64,000 nucleotides of DNA from Rahnella variigena (GTDB lineage Bacteria; Pseudomonadota; Gammaproteobacteria; Enterobacterales; Enterobacteriaceae), in the NCBI RefSeq assembly GCF_003610915.1, contig NZ_NSDJ01000001.1, positions 3,038,001 to 3,102,000 on the forward strand, written 5' to 3'. Shown piece by piece: positions 18,649-27,229 of the stretch. The notes under the pieces were generated by a model. It was not told the DNA's origin. It worked only from the letters and a program-made list of their open reading frames with translations, and did not search any database. The stretch's first letter is position 1; each line of letters begins with the position of its first letter. The translations under genes and the position numbers were made by a program.

Positions 18649-19548
18649 ATGAGTCACATTGAGCTGCGTCATTTACGTTATTTCATCGCGGTTGCGGATG
18701 AACTGCATTTTGGCCGGGCGGCGGAGCGTTTGCATATTTCCCAGCCGCCGCTGAGCCAGCAAATTCAGGCGCTGGAAGCGCATGTCGGCGCGGCACTGTT
18801 TTATCGCAGTAACCGCACCGTGCGGCTGACGCAGGCGGGTCAGGTGTTTCTGTCAGAAGCGCGTCAGATTTTACAACGTGTGGATGAGGCCTCGGCGCAG
18901 GCGGCGCGTATTCACCGCGGGGAATCCGGGAATCTGACACTCGGGCTGACGTCTTCGGCGCCGTTTTTACGCCGGGTTTCAAGTACGTTGCATCGGTTTC
19001 GCCTGACGTATCCTGACGTGAATATCCGCATCGAACAGCTCAACAGCAAACAGCAAATCGAACCGCTGCTGGAAGGAAAACTGGATCTGGGGATGATGCG
19101 CAACGGCGAGCTGCCGCCGGAACTGGAACATCATCTGGTACTGACTGAACCCCTGATTGCGGTAGTCCATAAAGACCATCCGCTTAATGCGCTGGCCGAG
19201 GGCGAACTGACGTTTCAGCATCTGGCCGATCAGCCATTTGTGTTCTTCTCTAAAGATGTCGGTACATCGCTGTACGACGATATTCTCGGGCAGTTGAAAG
19301 CGCAGGGCATTACGCCGTTTATCACCCAGGAAGTCGGGGAACCACTGACGATCATCGGGCTGGTGGCGGCAGGGCTGGGCGTATCGATTTTACCGGCGTC
19401 TTATTTGCGGATTCAGGTGGAAGGCGTGCGCTATCTGCGCTTCGGCAATTTGCATGGCACGACGCAATTATGGCTGGTGAATCATGCGACTCGTCCTCTT
19501 ACGGCGGCGACCCGCGCGTTTATGGCATTGTTGCTCCACGATGACTGA
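18649..19548 (+). CDS. ynfL: LysR-family regulator YnfL
   Basis: A 299-residue LysR regulator with the winged helix at about residues 5-63 (HFGRAAERLHISQPPLSQQI) and the effector domain from about 92. It is divergent from ynfM and precedes mlc on the same strand, the E. coli order. The usual LysR arrangement makes ynfM the probable target and the shared 142-bp gap the operator region. The ligand is unknown. Confidence 0.9.
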   Translation: MSHIELRHLRYFIAVADELHFGRAAERLHISQPPLSQQIQALEAHVGAALFYRSNRTVRLTQAGQVFLSEARQILQRVDEASAQAARIHRGESGNLTLGLTSSAPFLRRVSSTLHRFRLTYPDVNIRIEQLNSKQQIEPLLEGKLDLGMMRNGELPPELEHHLVLTEPLIAVVHKDHPLNALAEGELTFQHLADQPFVFFSKDVGTSLYDDILGQLKAQGITPFITQEVGEPLTIIGLVAAGLGVSILPASYLRIQVEGVRYLRFGNLHGTTQLWLVNHATRPLTAATRAFMALLLHDD

Positions 19549-19610
19549 CGGATTTCTTATTGAGAACATGCTGTTTTTCCAGTCAATTCTGAGGGTGTTT
19601 TCACGCAATT

Positions 19611-19626
19611 TGTGCACCAAATCACA
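19611..19626 (+). promoter_or_regulatory. CRP site upstream of mlc
   Basis: TGTGC-ACCAAA-TCACA, one mismatch from TGTGA-N6-TCACA. It lies about 100 bp before the mlc start. E. coli mlc is under cAMP-CRP control, so the site fits known regulation. Confidence 0.65.
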
Positions 19627-19681
19627 TAACGAATCAAATAGTTGACGACATATAACAAAAACTCCAACATACCCCTAATCT

Positions 19682-19703
19682 TTATTTTGAAGCGCGAAAA
19701 TAA
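19682..19703 (+). promoter_or_regulatory. Mlc operator for autoregulation
   Basis: TTATTTT, eight bases, AAAATAA: a perfect 7-bp inverted repeat with the size and A/T-rich flanks of Mlc/NagC-type operators. It ends directly before the AGGAG ribosome site of mlc, so bound protein would block transcription. Autoregulation by Mlc is known in E. coli. Confidence 0.75.
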
Positions 19704-19717
19704 CAGGAGCTCCTTGA

Positions 19718-20941
19718 GTGATCCCCGACGGGCAACCAGGACATATCGACCAGATTAAACAAACCAATGTCGGTGCTGTGTACCGCCTGATAGATCAGTT
19801 TGGTCCCATTTCGCGTATCGAGCTTTCGAAAAAAGCACAGCTGGCTCCGGCCAGTATCACCAAGATTGTCCGCGAGTTGTTACAGGCTCATCTGGTGCTG
19901 GAAACGGAGTTTCAGGATCCCGGCAGTCGCGGGCGTCCGGCCATTGGTCTGGCGCTGGATACGCAGGCCTGGCACTACCTTTCTGCCCGTATCAGTCCCG
20001 GAACCGTGACCTTAGGTTTGCGGGATTTGAGCAGTAAACTGGTAGTGGAAGAAGTGCTGCCATTGCCGGTTCAGGCTCCGGAACCGCTGCTCAAACGTAT
20101 TATCTCTGAAATCGATCAGTTCTTTATCCGTCATCAGCGCAAACTCGAACGCCTTACCGCCATCGCCATTACCCTGCCGGGGATGATAGATGCACGCAGG
20201 GGCATTGTTCACCGTATGCCGTTTTACCATGACGTGTTTGATATGCCGCTTGGCGACACGCTTTCCGTACATACCGGTCTGCCGGTTTATGTGCAGCACG
20301 ATATCGGTGCGTGGACGCTGGCGGAGTCGCTTTATGGCGCCTCCCGTGGCTGTAAAAACGTCGTTCAGGTAGTGATTGATCACAATGTCGGTGTGGGCGT
20401 TATCACCAGCGGACGCGTTCTGCATGCGGGTAGCAGCAGTGTGGCGGAAATTGGTCATACGCAGGTGGATCCTTACGGCAGGCGGTGTTATTGCGGCAAT
20501 CATGGGTGTCTGGAGACGGTGGCCAGCACGGACAGTATTCTCGAACTTGTACGTCAGCGTCTGACGGTACCGGTTCCAGCCAGCTTACTGCATGGGGTTT
20601 CGCTGACCATTGAGGCCGTATGCGACGCCGCTAACCGTGGCGATCAACTGGCGCGCGATGTGATTATCAGTGTCGGTCAGAGCGTAGGGCGAATTCTCGC
20701 GATCATGGTGAATCTGTTTAATCCGGAAAAAGTGCTGATCGGCTCGCCGCTTAATTTATCTCAGGATATTCTCCATCCCGCGATAATGTCCTGTATTCAG
20801 CAGCAGTCACTTCCTGCATATAGCGAGAATATCAAACTCGAATCGACGCAATTCTATAATCAGGGAACTATGCCCGGTGCGGCATTAGTCAAAGACGCGT
20901 TATACAGCGGCTCCCTGATAATAAAATTACTGCAAGGCTAA
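19718..20941 (+). CDS. mlc: ROK-family transcriptional repressor Mlc
   Basis: A 407-residue repressor of PTS genes (ptsG, manXYZ, ptsHI in E. coli), which is released when EIICB-Glc is dephosphorylated during glucose uptake. The N-terminal helix-turn-helix is at about residues 30-55 (ISRIELSKKAQLAPASITKI). The ROK zinc site is complete with His247, Cys257, Cys259 and Cys264 (GHTQVDPYGRRCYCGNHGC), at the same residue numbers as in E. coli Mlc. The start is a GTG at 19718 after AGGAG. It is preceded by ynfL and followed by ynfK, the E. coli order. NagC, its paralogue, is excluded by position and by similarity of the opening QPGHIDQIKQTN. Confidence 0.95.
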   Translation: MIPDGQPGHIDQIKQTNVGAVYRLIDQFGPISRIELSKKAQLAPASITKIVRELLQAHLVLETEFQDPGSRGRPAIGLALDTQAWHYLSARISPGTVTLGLRDLSSKLVVEEVLPLPVQAPEPLLKRIISEIDQFFIRHQRKLERLTAIAITLPGMIDARRGIVHRMPFYHDVFDMPLGDTLSVHTGLPVYVQHDIGAWTLAESLYGASRGCKNVVQVVIDHNVGVGVITSGRVLHAGSSSVAEIGHTQVDPYGRRCYCGNHGCLETVASTDSILELVRQRLTVPVPASLLHGVSLTIEAVCDAANRGDQLARDVIISVGQSVGRILAIMVNLFNPEKVLIGSPLNLSQDILHPAIMSCIQQQSLPAYSENIKLESTQFYNQGTMPGAALVKDALYSGSLIIKLLQG

Positions 20942-21150
20942 GTTTTATATAACGTTAGGTTGTTTATCTTAATAAAATAGCTATAAGCCTTCCGGCATTT
21001 TTGCTCACCGAGTCGACAAAACATTGCGCTAACGCAAACTGCTCTCATCTCGCATCGCCTAGACTTTCTGTCGATACTTTGTCTCTGGTGGTGTTTTCTT
21101 ACCGGCGACTATCTTTCAATAAGACGGAGAGATCCCGGAGCCTGAATTCC

Positions 21151-21837
21151 ATGTTAACGCACTTTTTCGTCACGGGTACGGACGCCCGTGTAGGTAAAAC
21201 CATTGTCACACGTGCCTTGCTTCAGGCCTTAGCCGCGCAGGACCGCTGCGTTTTAGGCTATAAACCTATTGCAACAGGCAGCCAGGAGTTGGCCGACGGG
21301 GTTCGAAATAAAGATGCGGTAACTCTCCAGCAGTCATCTTCTATTTCTTATCCTTTTAATAAAATAACCCCTCTGGCGTTGGCGGATGAAGATATTTATG
21401 CCAGCCAGATCCCCGGGAATGTGTTTGAAATAATGACCAATGGTCTTAATTTCATGCGTGAAGAGGCGGATTCAGTGGTTGTTGAAGGATGTGATGGCTG
21501 GAGAACATTGATTACTCCGCATCTTTTTTATTCTGACTGGGTACGCCAGCAAAATATGCCGGTGGTATTAGTGGTCGGTATTCAGGAAGGTTGCGTCAGC
21601 CATGCATTATTAACAGCGCAGGCAATTATTGCTGATGGTTTACCGTTGATTGGCTGGGTGGCAAATCGCATTAATCCGTGCCTGGCTCACTATCAGGAAA
21701 CGATTGACGCGATAAGCGCCAATATTTCAGCACCGCTTCTGGGGGAAATTCCGTATTTACCCCGCGCTGAAAGCCGCGATATGGCCAGGTATATCGACCT
21801 GTCCAGCTTCAATCTCAAAACAATGACCCACGCCTGA
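21151..21837 (+). CDS. bioD2: Dethiobiotin synthetase-like protein YnfK (BioD2)
   Basis: A 228-residue paralogue of dethiobiotin synthetase, the ATP-dependent enzyme that closes the ureido ring in biotin synthesis. The P-loop GTDARVGKT is at residues 8-16 and the C-terminal half (VVGIQEGCVSHALLTAQAI, GWVANRINP) matches E. coli YnfK. The BioD EGAGG motif reads EGCDGW here, an unusual change near the substrate site, so full activity is uncertain. The ATG at 21151 follows a CGGAG site and gives the family length; an in-frame start 150 bp upstream would add an unrelated tail. It follows mlc. Confidence 0.88.
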   Translation: MLTHFFVTGTDARVGKTIVTRALLQALAAQDRCVLGYKPIATGSQELADGVRNKDAVTLQQSSSISYPFNKITPLALADEDIYASQIPGNVFEIMTNGLNFMREEADSVVVEGCDGWRTLITPHLFYSDWVRQQNMPVVLVVGIQEGCVSHALLTAQAIIADGLPLIGWVANRINPCLAHYQETIDAISANISAPLLGEIPYLPRAESRDMARYIDLSSFNLKTMTHA

Positions 21838-21870
21838 CGGTGACGTTGTCACAAAATTTTGCCAGTTCGG

Positions 21871-21903
21871 AGGCTCTGAGTGCAAAACCCGGAGCCTTTT
21901 TTA
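21871..21903 (+). terminator. Rho-independent terminator after ynfK
   Basis: AGGCTC, a 15-nt loop, GAGCCT, then TTTTTT. Located 33 bp after the ynfK stop. Confidence 0.75.
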
Positions 21904-21966
21904 CGTCTATAATTTGAAATCTGCCTGAGTGCATTCATCAACACAATTCTTAAGAAAACAAAGAAC

Positions 21967-23463
21967 ATGGCCGTCAATCATTCTGAAGTCCAAACATCTG
22001 CTGTTAAATCTTCCCACCGTCCGCTGATCCTCATTGCCTGCATGTTGTCGATGTTTATGGCCGCGGTAGAAGTGACCATTGTCGCGACCGCGATGCCGAC
22101 CATCATCGGCGATCTCGGTGGTTTTTCACTGCTTGGCTGGGTATTCGCCGTCTATCTTCTGACGCAGGCGATTACGGTGCCCATTTACGGGCGGCTGGCG
22201 GATTTGTACGGCTGCCGGAAAATGTTTTTCATCGGCACCACCTTGTTTCTTATTGGTTCGGTTCTGTGCGGCTTCGCGCCGTCGCTGGGCTGGATGATCG
22301 GTTTTCGTGCGTTGCAGGGGCTGGGCGCTGGCGCCATTACGCCCATTGCCACGACGCTGATTGCCAATGTCTACGGTCCGCAGGAAAGGGCGAAAGCGCA
22401 GGGGTATTTGTCCAGCGTTTGGGGCGTGTCGGCGATAGTCGGCCCGCTGATGGGGGCGTTTATTGTTTCCCATTTTCCGTGGGCGGTGGTGTTTTGGGTG
22501 AACGTGCCTATCGGCCTGGTGGCAATGGCGATCCTGATCAAATACCTGCCGCCGGACGGTCAGCGTAAACCGCATCAGCTGGATCTTGCCGGAACCACTT
22601 ATCTCACGCTCGCCGTCGCTTCCTTATTACTGGCGCTGTTACAGGCCGAAGCTCTGGGCTACTGGGCGCTGGCGTTGCTGGCGTTTGCTGTTGTCAACGG
22701 CGGATTACTGGTGCGTCAGGAGCGTAAAACGCCTGAACCGCTGTTCCCGCTGGCGCTGTGGGACAGCAAAGTAATTATTGCCGGTAATGTCGGTGGTCTG
22801 ATTATCGGCGCGACCATGATGGGGATCAGCGCGTTCCTGCCGACTTACGTTCAGGGCGTTCTCGGCGGAACACCGCTGGAGGCGGGCACCACGCTGGCGC
22901 TGATGTCCATCGGCTGGCCGCTGGCAAGCATGTTCAGCAGCCGCATGATGCAGGCAACGTCGTATCGGACCACGGCGGTGACGGGGGGATTGCTGCTGGT
23001 GGGCGGAAGTCTGGCGCTTTTATTGCTTTCGCCGTCGTCGGGATTGTGGATGGCGCGCATCGCGGCGTTTTCTATCGGCGCAGGCATGGGGCTTTCTAAC
23101 ACCACATTTATCGTTTCAGTGCAGAACAGCGCAGAACCGGCGATCCGCGGCATTGCTACCGCGTCGACGCTGTTCACGCGGATGCTTGGCTCAGCCATCG
23201 GCACGGCGGTATTGGGCGCGACGCTGAATCTTAATCTGGAATACCGGCTGCCGCAGGTGAACGATCCGGTTCAGCAACTGATGGAAAAAGCCACGCGCAG
23301 CGCGATGGACGCTGGACAGCTGAATATGCTGACCGACAGCGTGGCCGCTTCGCTGCACTGGGTATTCGTGGTGTCGGCGGTGGTTTCAGTGCTGGCGGTC
23401 GCCGCCGGTTTGCTAATCCCGTCTGGCGACCGCCCGCGCCGTGAAGCGCAGCGGGAAAGTTAA
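21967..23463 (+). CDS. DHA2-family multidrug efflux MFS transporter
   Basis: A 498-residue fourteen-segment drug:H+ antiporter. Visible motifs are the first-helix signature EVTIVATAMPTIIGDLGG, the loop motif GRLADLYGCRK and motif C (GVSAIVGPLMGAF). These place it with the EmrB/QacA group, but no EmrA-like adaptor is next to it, so it probably exports directly into the periplasm. Substrates cannot be told from sequence. The ATG at 21967 has a weak ribosome site. Its stop overlaps the stop of the convergent ABC permease gene by two bases. Confidence 0.85.
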   Translation: MAVNHSEVQTSAVKSSHRPLILIACMLSMFMAAVEVTIVATAMPTIIGDLGGFSLLGWVFAVYLLTQAITVPIYGRLADLYGCRKMFFIGTTLFLIGSVLCGFAPSLGWMIGFRALQGLGAGAITPIATTLIANVYGPQERAKAQGYLSSVWGVSAIVGPLMGAFIVSHFPWAVVFWVNVPIGLVAMAILIKYLPPDGQRKPHQLDLAGTTYLTLAVASLLLALLQAEALGYWALALLAFAVVNGGLLVRQERKTPEPLFPLALWDSKVIIAGNVGGLIIGATMMGISAFLPTYVQGVLGGTPLEAGTTLALMSIGWPLASMFSSRMMQATSYRTTAVTGGLLLVGGSLALLLLSPSSGLWMARIAAFSIGAGMGLSNTTFIVSVQNSAEPAIRGIATASTLFTRMLGSAIGTAVLGATLNLNLEYRLPQVNDPVQQLMEKATRSAMDAGQLNMLTDSVAASLHWVFVVSAVVSVLAVAAGLLIPSGDRPRREAQRES

Positions 23464-25118
23464 GACGTCTGACGCTGCTGTAGCCTGAATGCGATTAACA
23501 TCAGCGTCAGGCTCAGCAGTACGGCAATCGACGCCATCGCCATCCCGTCGCCCACCGAACCCTGTTCAAACTGCCGCCAGACATACACGGAAACCGTCTG
23601 CACACCTGCCGGTGACAGTAACAGCGACGTCACCAGTTCACGCGACGCTACCGCAAATACCATCATCATTGACGCCAGTAAACTCGGGAACACCAGCGGC
23701 AGCAGGATCATCCGCAATGCCTGCGCGGCAGTCGCGCCGTGTACCCGTGCCGCCGCATCGAGATTACCGCCAATCTGCTTTAGCGCCGCGCTGACATAAC
23801 GCACCGGATAAGGCAGCAGCAGACAGCAATATGACAACAGCAGGATCCCCCAGGTGTTATACGGCGTCACGGGCCAGAAACTGCGATTCCAGGCCAGGAT
23901 CAGCCCGACACCCACCACGATACCCGGCAGCGTTGCCGGAAAAAGCGAAAGTCCGTCAATCAACGCCGCCCCGCGAATTTTGCGTGCCACCACCAGCCAT
24001 GACGCCAGAAATCCCGTCGCACCGGCGATCAGCGCCGTGCCCAGCGCCAGACTGAGACTGGTCGACAGCGCACCGAGCGCATCGCTATGCGCAGCAAACA
24101 GATTGCCAAAGTGCCGTAATGTGAAATTGGAAAGCGTCAGTCCGCCGGAAAGGGTGCCGGAAAATGCCGTCACCAGTGTGGAGACAATCGGCAGCGCCAC
24201 CGCAATAAACGCCACGACGGTAAATAACGCCATCACCGGCAACGTCCAGCCTGCCAGCGATTTCTGTGTCACATCAGCCGGTTTGCCGGTCATGCTCTCG
24301 ACATTTTTACCGGCCAGCACCGCGCGTTGTACGCTGTAAGCGCAAAGTGCGATCGCCACCAGCAGCAGCGATAGCACCGCAGCTCCCGGCATATCAATCG
24401 GCCAGTCGGCAAGACGCTGTTCGATACCGGTCGTCAGCATCAGAATGCCGCTTCGCGAACCTAACGCGCCGGGCACGCCGTATTCTTCTATCGACAGGGT
24501 AAACGCCAGCAGCAGACTGGAGGCCATGGCCGGTAAGGCCATCGGCAACGTGATGCGGATAAATGCCCGCCAGGGGCCTGCGCCATGAATACGCGCCACA
24601 TCCGCCAGACGGCTGCCGCTGGCGGCCATGCTGCGCGAGACAGCAAAATAGACCACCGGAAAAACGTTGAGCGTCATCACTGCCACCATACCCGGCAGTG
24701 AAAACAGAAAATCATTCAGATGCAGCCACGGCAGCAATTGCTGTACGTAACCGTTGGTTTGCAGCGCCAGCATCCACGACAGCGCAGCGATATAAGGCGG
24801 TATTAAAAAAGGGATCAGAAAAACCACATCCCACAGAACGGCGCCGGGCAGGGCGAATAATCCGCGCAGCGCGCCCAGAGGCACGCCGATCAGCGCGCTG
24901 CATAACGCCACGCCCAGTCCGACTTTCAGCGTGGTGGCAAACAGTGCCTGCAACGAAGGTTCGGCAAAAACGCGGGTAAAAGTGCTGAATGGCGCCGAAT
25001 AACTGCCGGTATCCAGATGCGGAAAAACCGCCTGCAAGACCACAAATGCCACCGGCACCGCGACCAGTAACAGCAGCGCGATGCCCGTTACGCCCGGTAA
25101 AAAAGCGTTTCTATTCAT
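23460..25118 (-). CDS. ABC importer permease, fused FbpB type
   Basis: A 552-residue inner membrane permease made of two homologous halves of about six segments each. Each half carries its own EAA-type loop for the ATPase (ADVARIHGAGPWRAFIRITL and DAAARVHGATAAQALRMILL). This fused form is typical of ferric-ion (FbpB/SfuB), thiamine and phosphonate-type importers. It is the last gene of a three-gene unit, ATPase then binding protein then permease, all on the minus strand. The substrate is uncertain: iron is possible, but no Fur box was seen in front of the operon. Confidence 0.85.
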   Translation of the reverse strand: MNRNAFLPGVTGIALLLLVAVPVAFVVLQAVFPHLDTGSYSAPFSTFTRVFAEPSLQALFATTLKVGLGVALCSALIGVPLGALRGLFALPGAVLWDVVFLIPFLIPPYIAALSWMLALQTNGYVQQLLPWLHLNDFLFSLPGMVAVMTLNVFPVVYFAVSRSMAASGSRLADVARIHGAGPWRAFIRITLPMALPAMASSLLLAFTLSIEEYGVPGALGSRSGILMLTTGIEQRLADWPIDMPGAAVLSLLLVAIALCAYSVQRAVLAGKNVESMTGKPADVTQKSLAGWTLPVMALFTVVAFIAVALPIVSTLVTAFSGTLSGGLTLSNFTLRHFGNLFAAHSDALGALSTSLSLALGTALIAGATGFLASWLVVARKIRGAALIDGLSLFPATLPGIVVGVGLILAWNRSFWPVTPYNTWGILLLSYCCLLLPYPVRYVSAALKQIGGNLDAAARVHGATAAQALRMILLPLVFPSLLASMMMVFAVASRELVTSLLLSPAGVQTVSVYVWRQFEQGSVGDGMAMASIAVLLSLTLMLIAFRLQQRQTS

Positions 25119-25166
25119 TGATCAAATCTCAGAAGCGGGCTGTTTTAGCGACAGCCCGTGAAAGGA

Positions 25167-26174
25167 TTATTGCTGGCCGAACAGCTTCGCAAAACGCTCG
25201 AGAACGTCTTTACGGGATGCTGAAGCCTGTGAGGCTTCTGGCAGCAATTTCAATGTTTTAAACAATGGGCGTTTGGCATCAATGTCCGTGCGTGCTGGCA
25301 TCAGCCACGCATCGGCGACCAGTTTCTGGCCTTCAGGCGAGAGCGCGTAATCTATGAATGCTTTGGCTTCTTTCTGCTGCTGGCTGGATTTGAGGATCAT
25401 CATCGGACGCGGCGCGATAACCGTGCCGCTGCTTGGGAAAATCACTTTGACTGATTCGCCGTCCTGCACGCTGCCATAAGACACATAATCCACTGCGCCG
25501 AATACCGCGGCTTTTGCCCCCTGCAAGACCGGCGTCAGCGCCTGCGCATTCGGACCAGCGATAATCATGCCGTTGGCTTTCAAATCTTCAAACAGCTTCC
25601 AGGCCTGCTGTGCATGCGCATTTTGTAACCCGATCAGCAAATCTAAAGAAGCACCAGAAAGCGACGGATCCGGCGTGGTGACTTTGTCTTTGAATTCCGG
25701 TTTGGCTAAATCGCCCCAGTCTTTTGGTTCGGTAGTACCGCTTTTGGTGTTCCACACGATACCCAGCGCGGAAATACCCTGCGCGACGTAATACGGCGTT
25801 TTGAATTGTGCCGGAACCTGTTCTGCATTCGGGCTTTGATATTCCAGCAGCCAGCCACGTTGCTCGAGGTCGGTTGCGGTATCCCAGGACGCTGAAATTA
25901 AGACGTCCGCGCGCGGATTAGCCTGTTCGGCTTCCAGCCGCGCCATGACTTTGCCGGTTGTTGCCTGGAACACATCGACTTTTACGCCGGTTTGTTTTTC
26001 ATAGCCTGCTGCCAGTTTTTTTGCCAGTGAACCCGGCCCGGCGGTGTAGAGCGTCAGTGCCTGAGCACTGCCGGCTGCCATTGCGAGAGAAAGAGTCATT
26101 GCTGTCATTACGCCTGTTTTGGTACGGGAAAACGTTTTTGTCTGTGTGTTGTGTGTGGGGTTCATCATTTTCAT
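25167..26174 (-). CDS. ABC importer periplasmic binding protein, FbpA/AfuA type
   Basis: A 335-residue secreted solute-binding protein. The signal peptide ends near AAGSAQA, followed by mature LTLYTAGPGSLAKKLAAGYE. The class II fold and motifs such as VLISASWDTATDLE and FGAVDYVSYGSV are typical of family 1 binding proteins for ferric ion, phosphonates or sugar phosphates. The ferric-binding tyrosine pair is not clear enough to claim iron. Three possible ATGs lie close together (26174, 26168, 26165); the first is listed. The gap to the ATPase gene is 11 bp, so they are one operon. Confidence 0.82.
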   Translation of the reverse strand: MKMMNPTHNTQTKTFSRTKTGVMTAMTLSLAMAAGSAQALTLYTAGPGSLAKKLAAGYEKQTGVKVDVFQATTGKVMARLEAEQANPRADVLISASWDTATDLEQRGWLLEYQSPNAEQVPAQFKTPYYVAQGISALGIVWNTKSGTTEPKDWGDLAKPEFKDKVTTPDPSLSGASLDLLIGLQNAHAQQAWKLFEDLKANGMIIAGPNAQALTPVLQGAKAAVFGAVDYVSYGSVQDGESVKVIFPSSGTVIAPRPMMILKSSQQQKEAKAFIDYALSPEGQKLVADAWLMPARTDIDAKRPLFKTLKLLPEASQASASRKDVLERFAKLFGQQ

Positions 26175-26185
26175 TCCATCAAAGG

Positions 26186-26935
26186 TTAAGCAACAAAAGG
26201 TGAAACAACGGAAGGGTCAATCTGGTCGATGCTGGCGATGGCGCCTTTGTCCATGCGCGCAATGCGGTGAGCGAGTGCATGAGCTTCGTGCTGATCGTGG
26301 GTGACATACACCGCCGTGGTGCCGAGCTGGCGCAACAATGTCGCCATTTCTTCGCACAGGCTTTCGCGCAGGTCGCGGTCAAGATTTGACAGTGGTTCAT
26401 CGAAAAGCAAAATACGCGGCTCGGCGACAATCGCCCGTGCCAGCGCCACGCGCTGCTGCTGACCACCGGAAAGTTCAGAAGGGCGGCGCGAGACAAAATC
26501 CGCCAGCCCGACGCGCTCCAGCGCGGCCATTACTTTCTCGTGTTGAGCTGCGCCACGGATCCCGCGCATTTGCAACGGAAACGCCACGTTCTGGCGCACG
26601 TTCATGTGCGGCCACAGGGCGTAATCCTGAAACGCCATCCCGAGATTGCGTTTTTCCGGCGGCACGCTGAGTTTCCCGCTGGCGACGATTTCGCCATCAA
26701 AACTGATTTGCCCCGACGCGGGATGGAGTAGCCCCGCCAGCATTTTCAGCAGCGTGCTTTTCCCGCAGCCCGAAGGGCCAAGCAGGGCGAGGATCGTACC
26801 TTCCGGCACGGATAAATTGACATGATTGAGTACCGGGTTGCTCCCAAAGTAATGGGACACCTGATGAATAGCGATGGCAGGGGGAGAAGACATGCGCGCA
26901 GGCGCATTCCCGCCGGTATGAGCTGGAATGATCAT
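26186..26935 (-). CDS. ABC importer ATPase, short FbpC type
   Basis: A 249-residue ATP-binding subunit. Walker A GPSGCGKST, Q-loop, signature LSGGQQQRVALARA, Walker B RILLFDEPLSNLD and the H-loop VTHDQHEA are intact. The protein stops soon after the ATPase domain, whereas FbpC-like subunits usually have another 100 residues of TOBE domain for regulation. The truncation is clean, with no frameshift seen. The ATG at 26935 follows an AGAGGAT site. It is first in the three-gene operon. Confidence 0.88.
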   Translation of the reverse strand: MIIPAHTGGNAPARMSSPPAIAIHQVSHYFGSNPVLNHVNLSVPEGTILALLGPSGCGKSTLLKMLAGLLHPASGQISFDGEIVASGKLSVPPEKRNLGMAFQDYALWPHMNVRQNVAFPLQMRGIRGAAQHEKVMAALERVGLADFVSRRPSELSGGQQQRVALARAIVAEPRILLFDEPLSNLDRDLRESLCEEMATLLRQLGTTAVYVTHDQHEAHALAHRIARMDKGAIASIDQIDPSVVSPFVA

Positions 26936-27065
26936 GGTTGGTACTATCCTCTTTGGGATTTATTTGTGGGGGTGAGCGTAAAGGGGGAATGTGACGGGGA
27001 AATGACAGTTTCTGTTCGTTCTTGTCGAGGATGCGTAAGAATTGTGAAGACTGGCTGGGGCGACT

Positions 27066-27188
27066 CCCTCCCCTGCGAAGGGGAGGGTTGGGGTGGGGTA
27101 TTAACGAAAAATCAAAGAGTTGAAGTTTGCTTTTACAGAGTGTTTGGCTTTAAAACCCCCTCCCGGCCTCCCCCTTCGCAGGGGGAGG
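27066..27188. repeat. 123-bp double-hairpin repeat, copy B (inverted)
   Basis: The same element as 5542-5664 in the other orientation and exactly the same length: hairpins CCCTCCCC-tgcgaa-GGGGAGGG (27066-27087) and CCTCCCCC-ttcgca-GGGGGAGG (27167-27188). The inner GCAAACTT and AACTCTTTGATTTTT blocks are also shared. It lies between the araA 3' end and the upstream side of the ABC operon. Confidence 0.85.
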
Positions 27189-27229
27189 AGCAAAGAAAAA
27201 AGGCTCTTTGAAGTGGAGGAGCAAGCAAA

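Noticed and set aside
21001..21150. N-terminal extension of ynfK starting at 21001
   Set aside because: Fifty extra residues without family similarity and no ribosome site; the ATG at 21151 has both.
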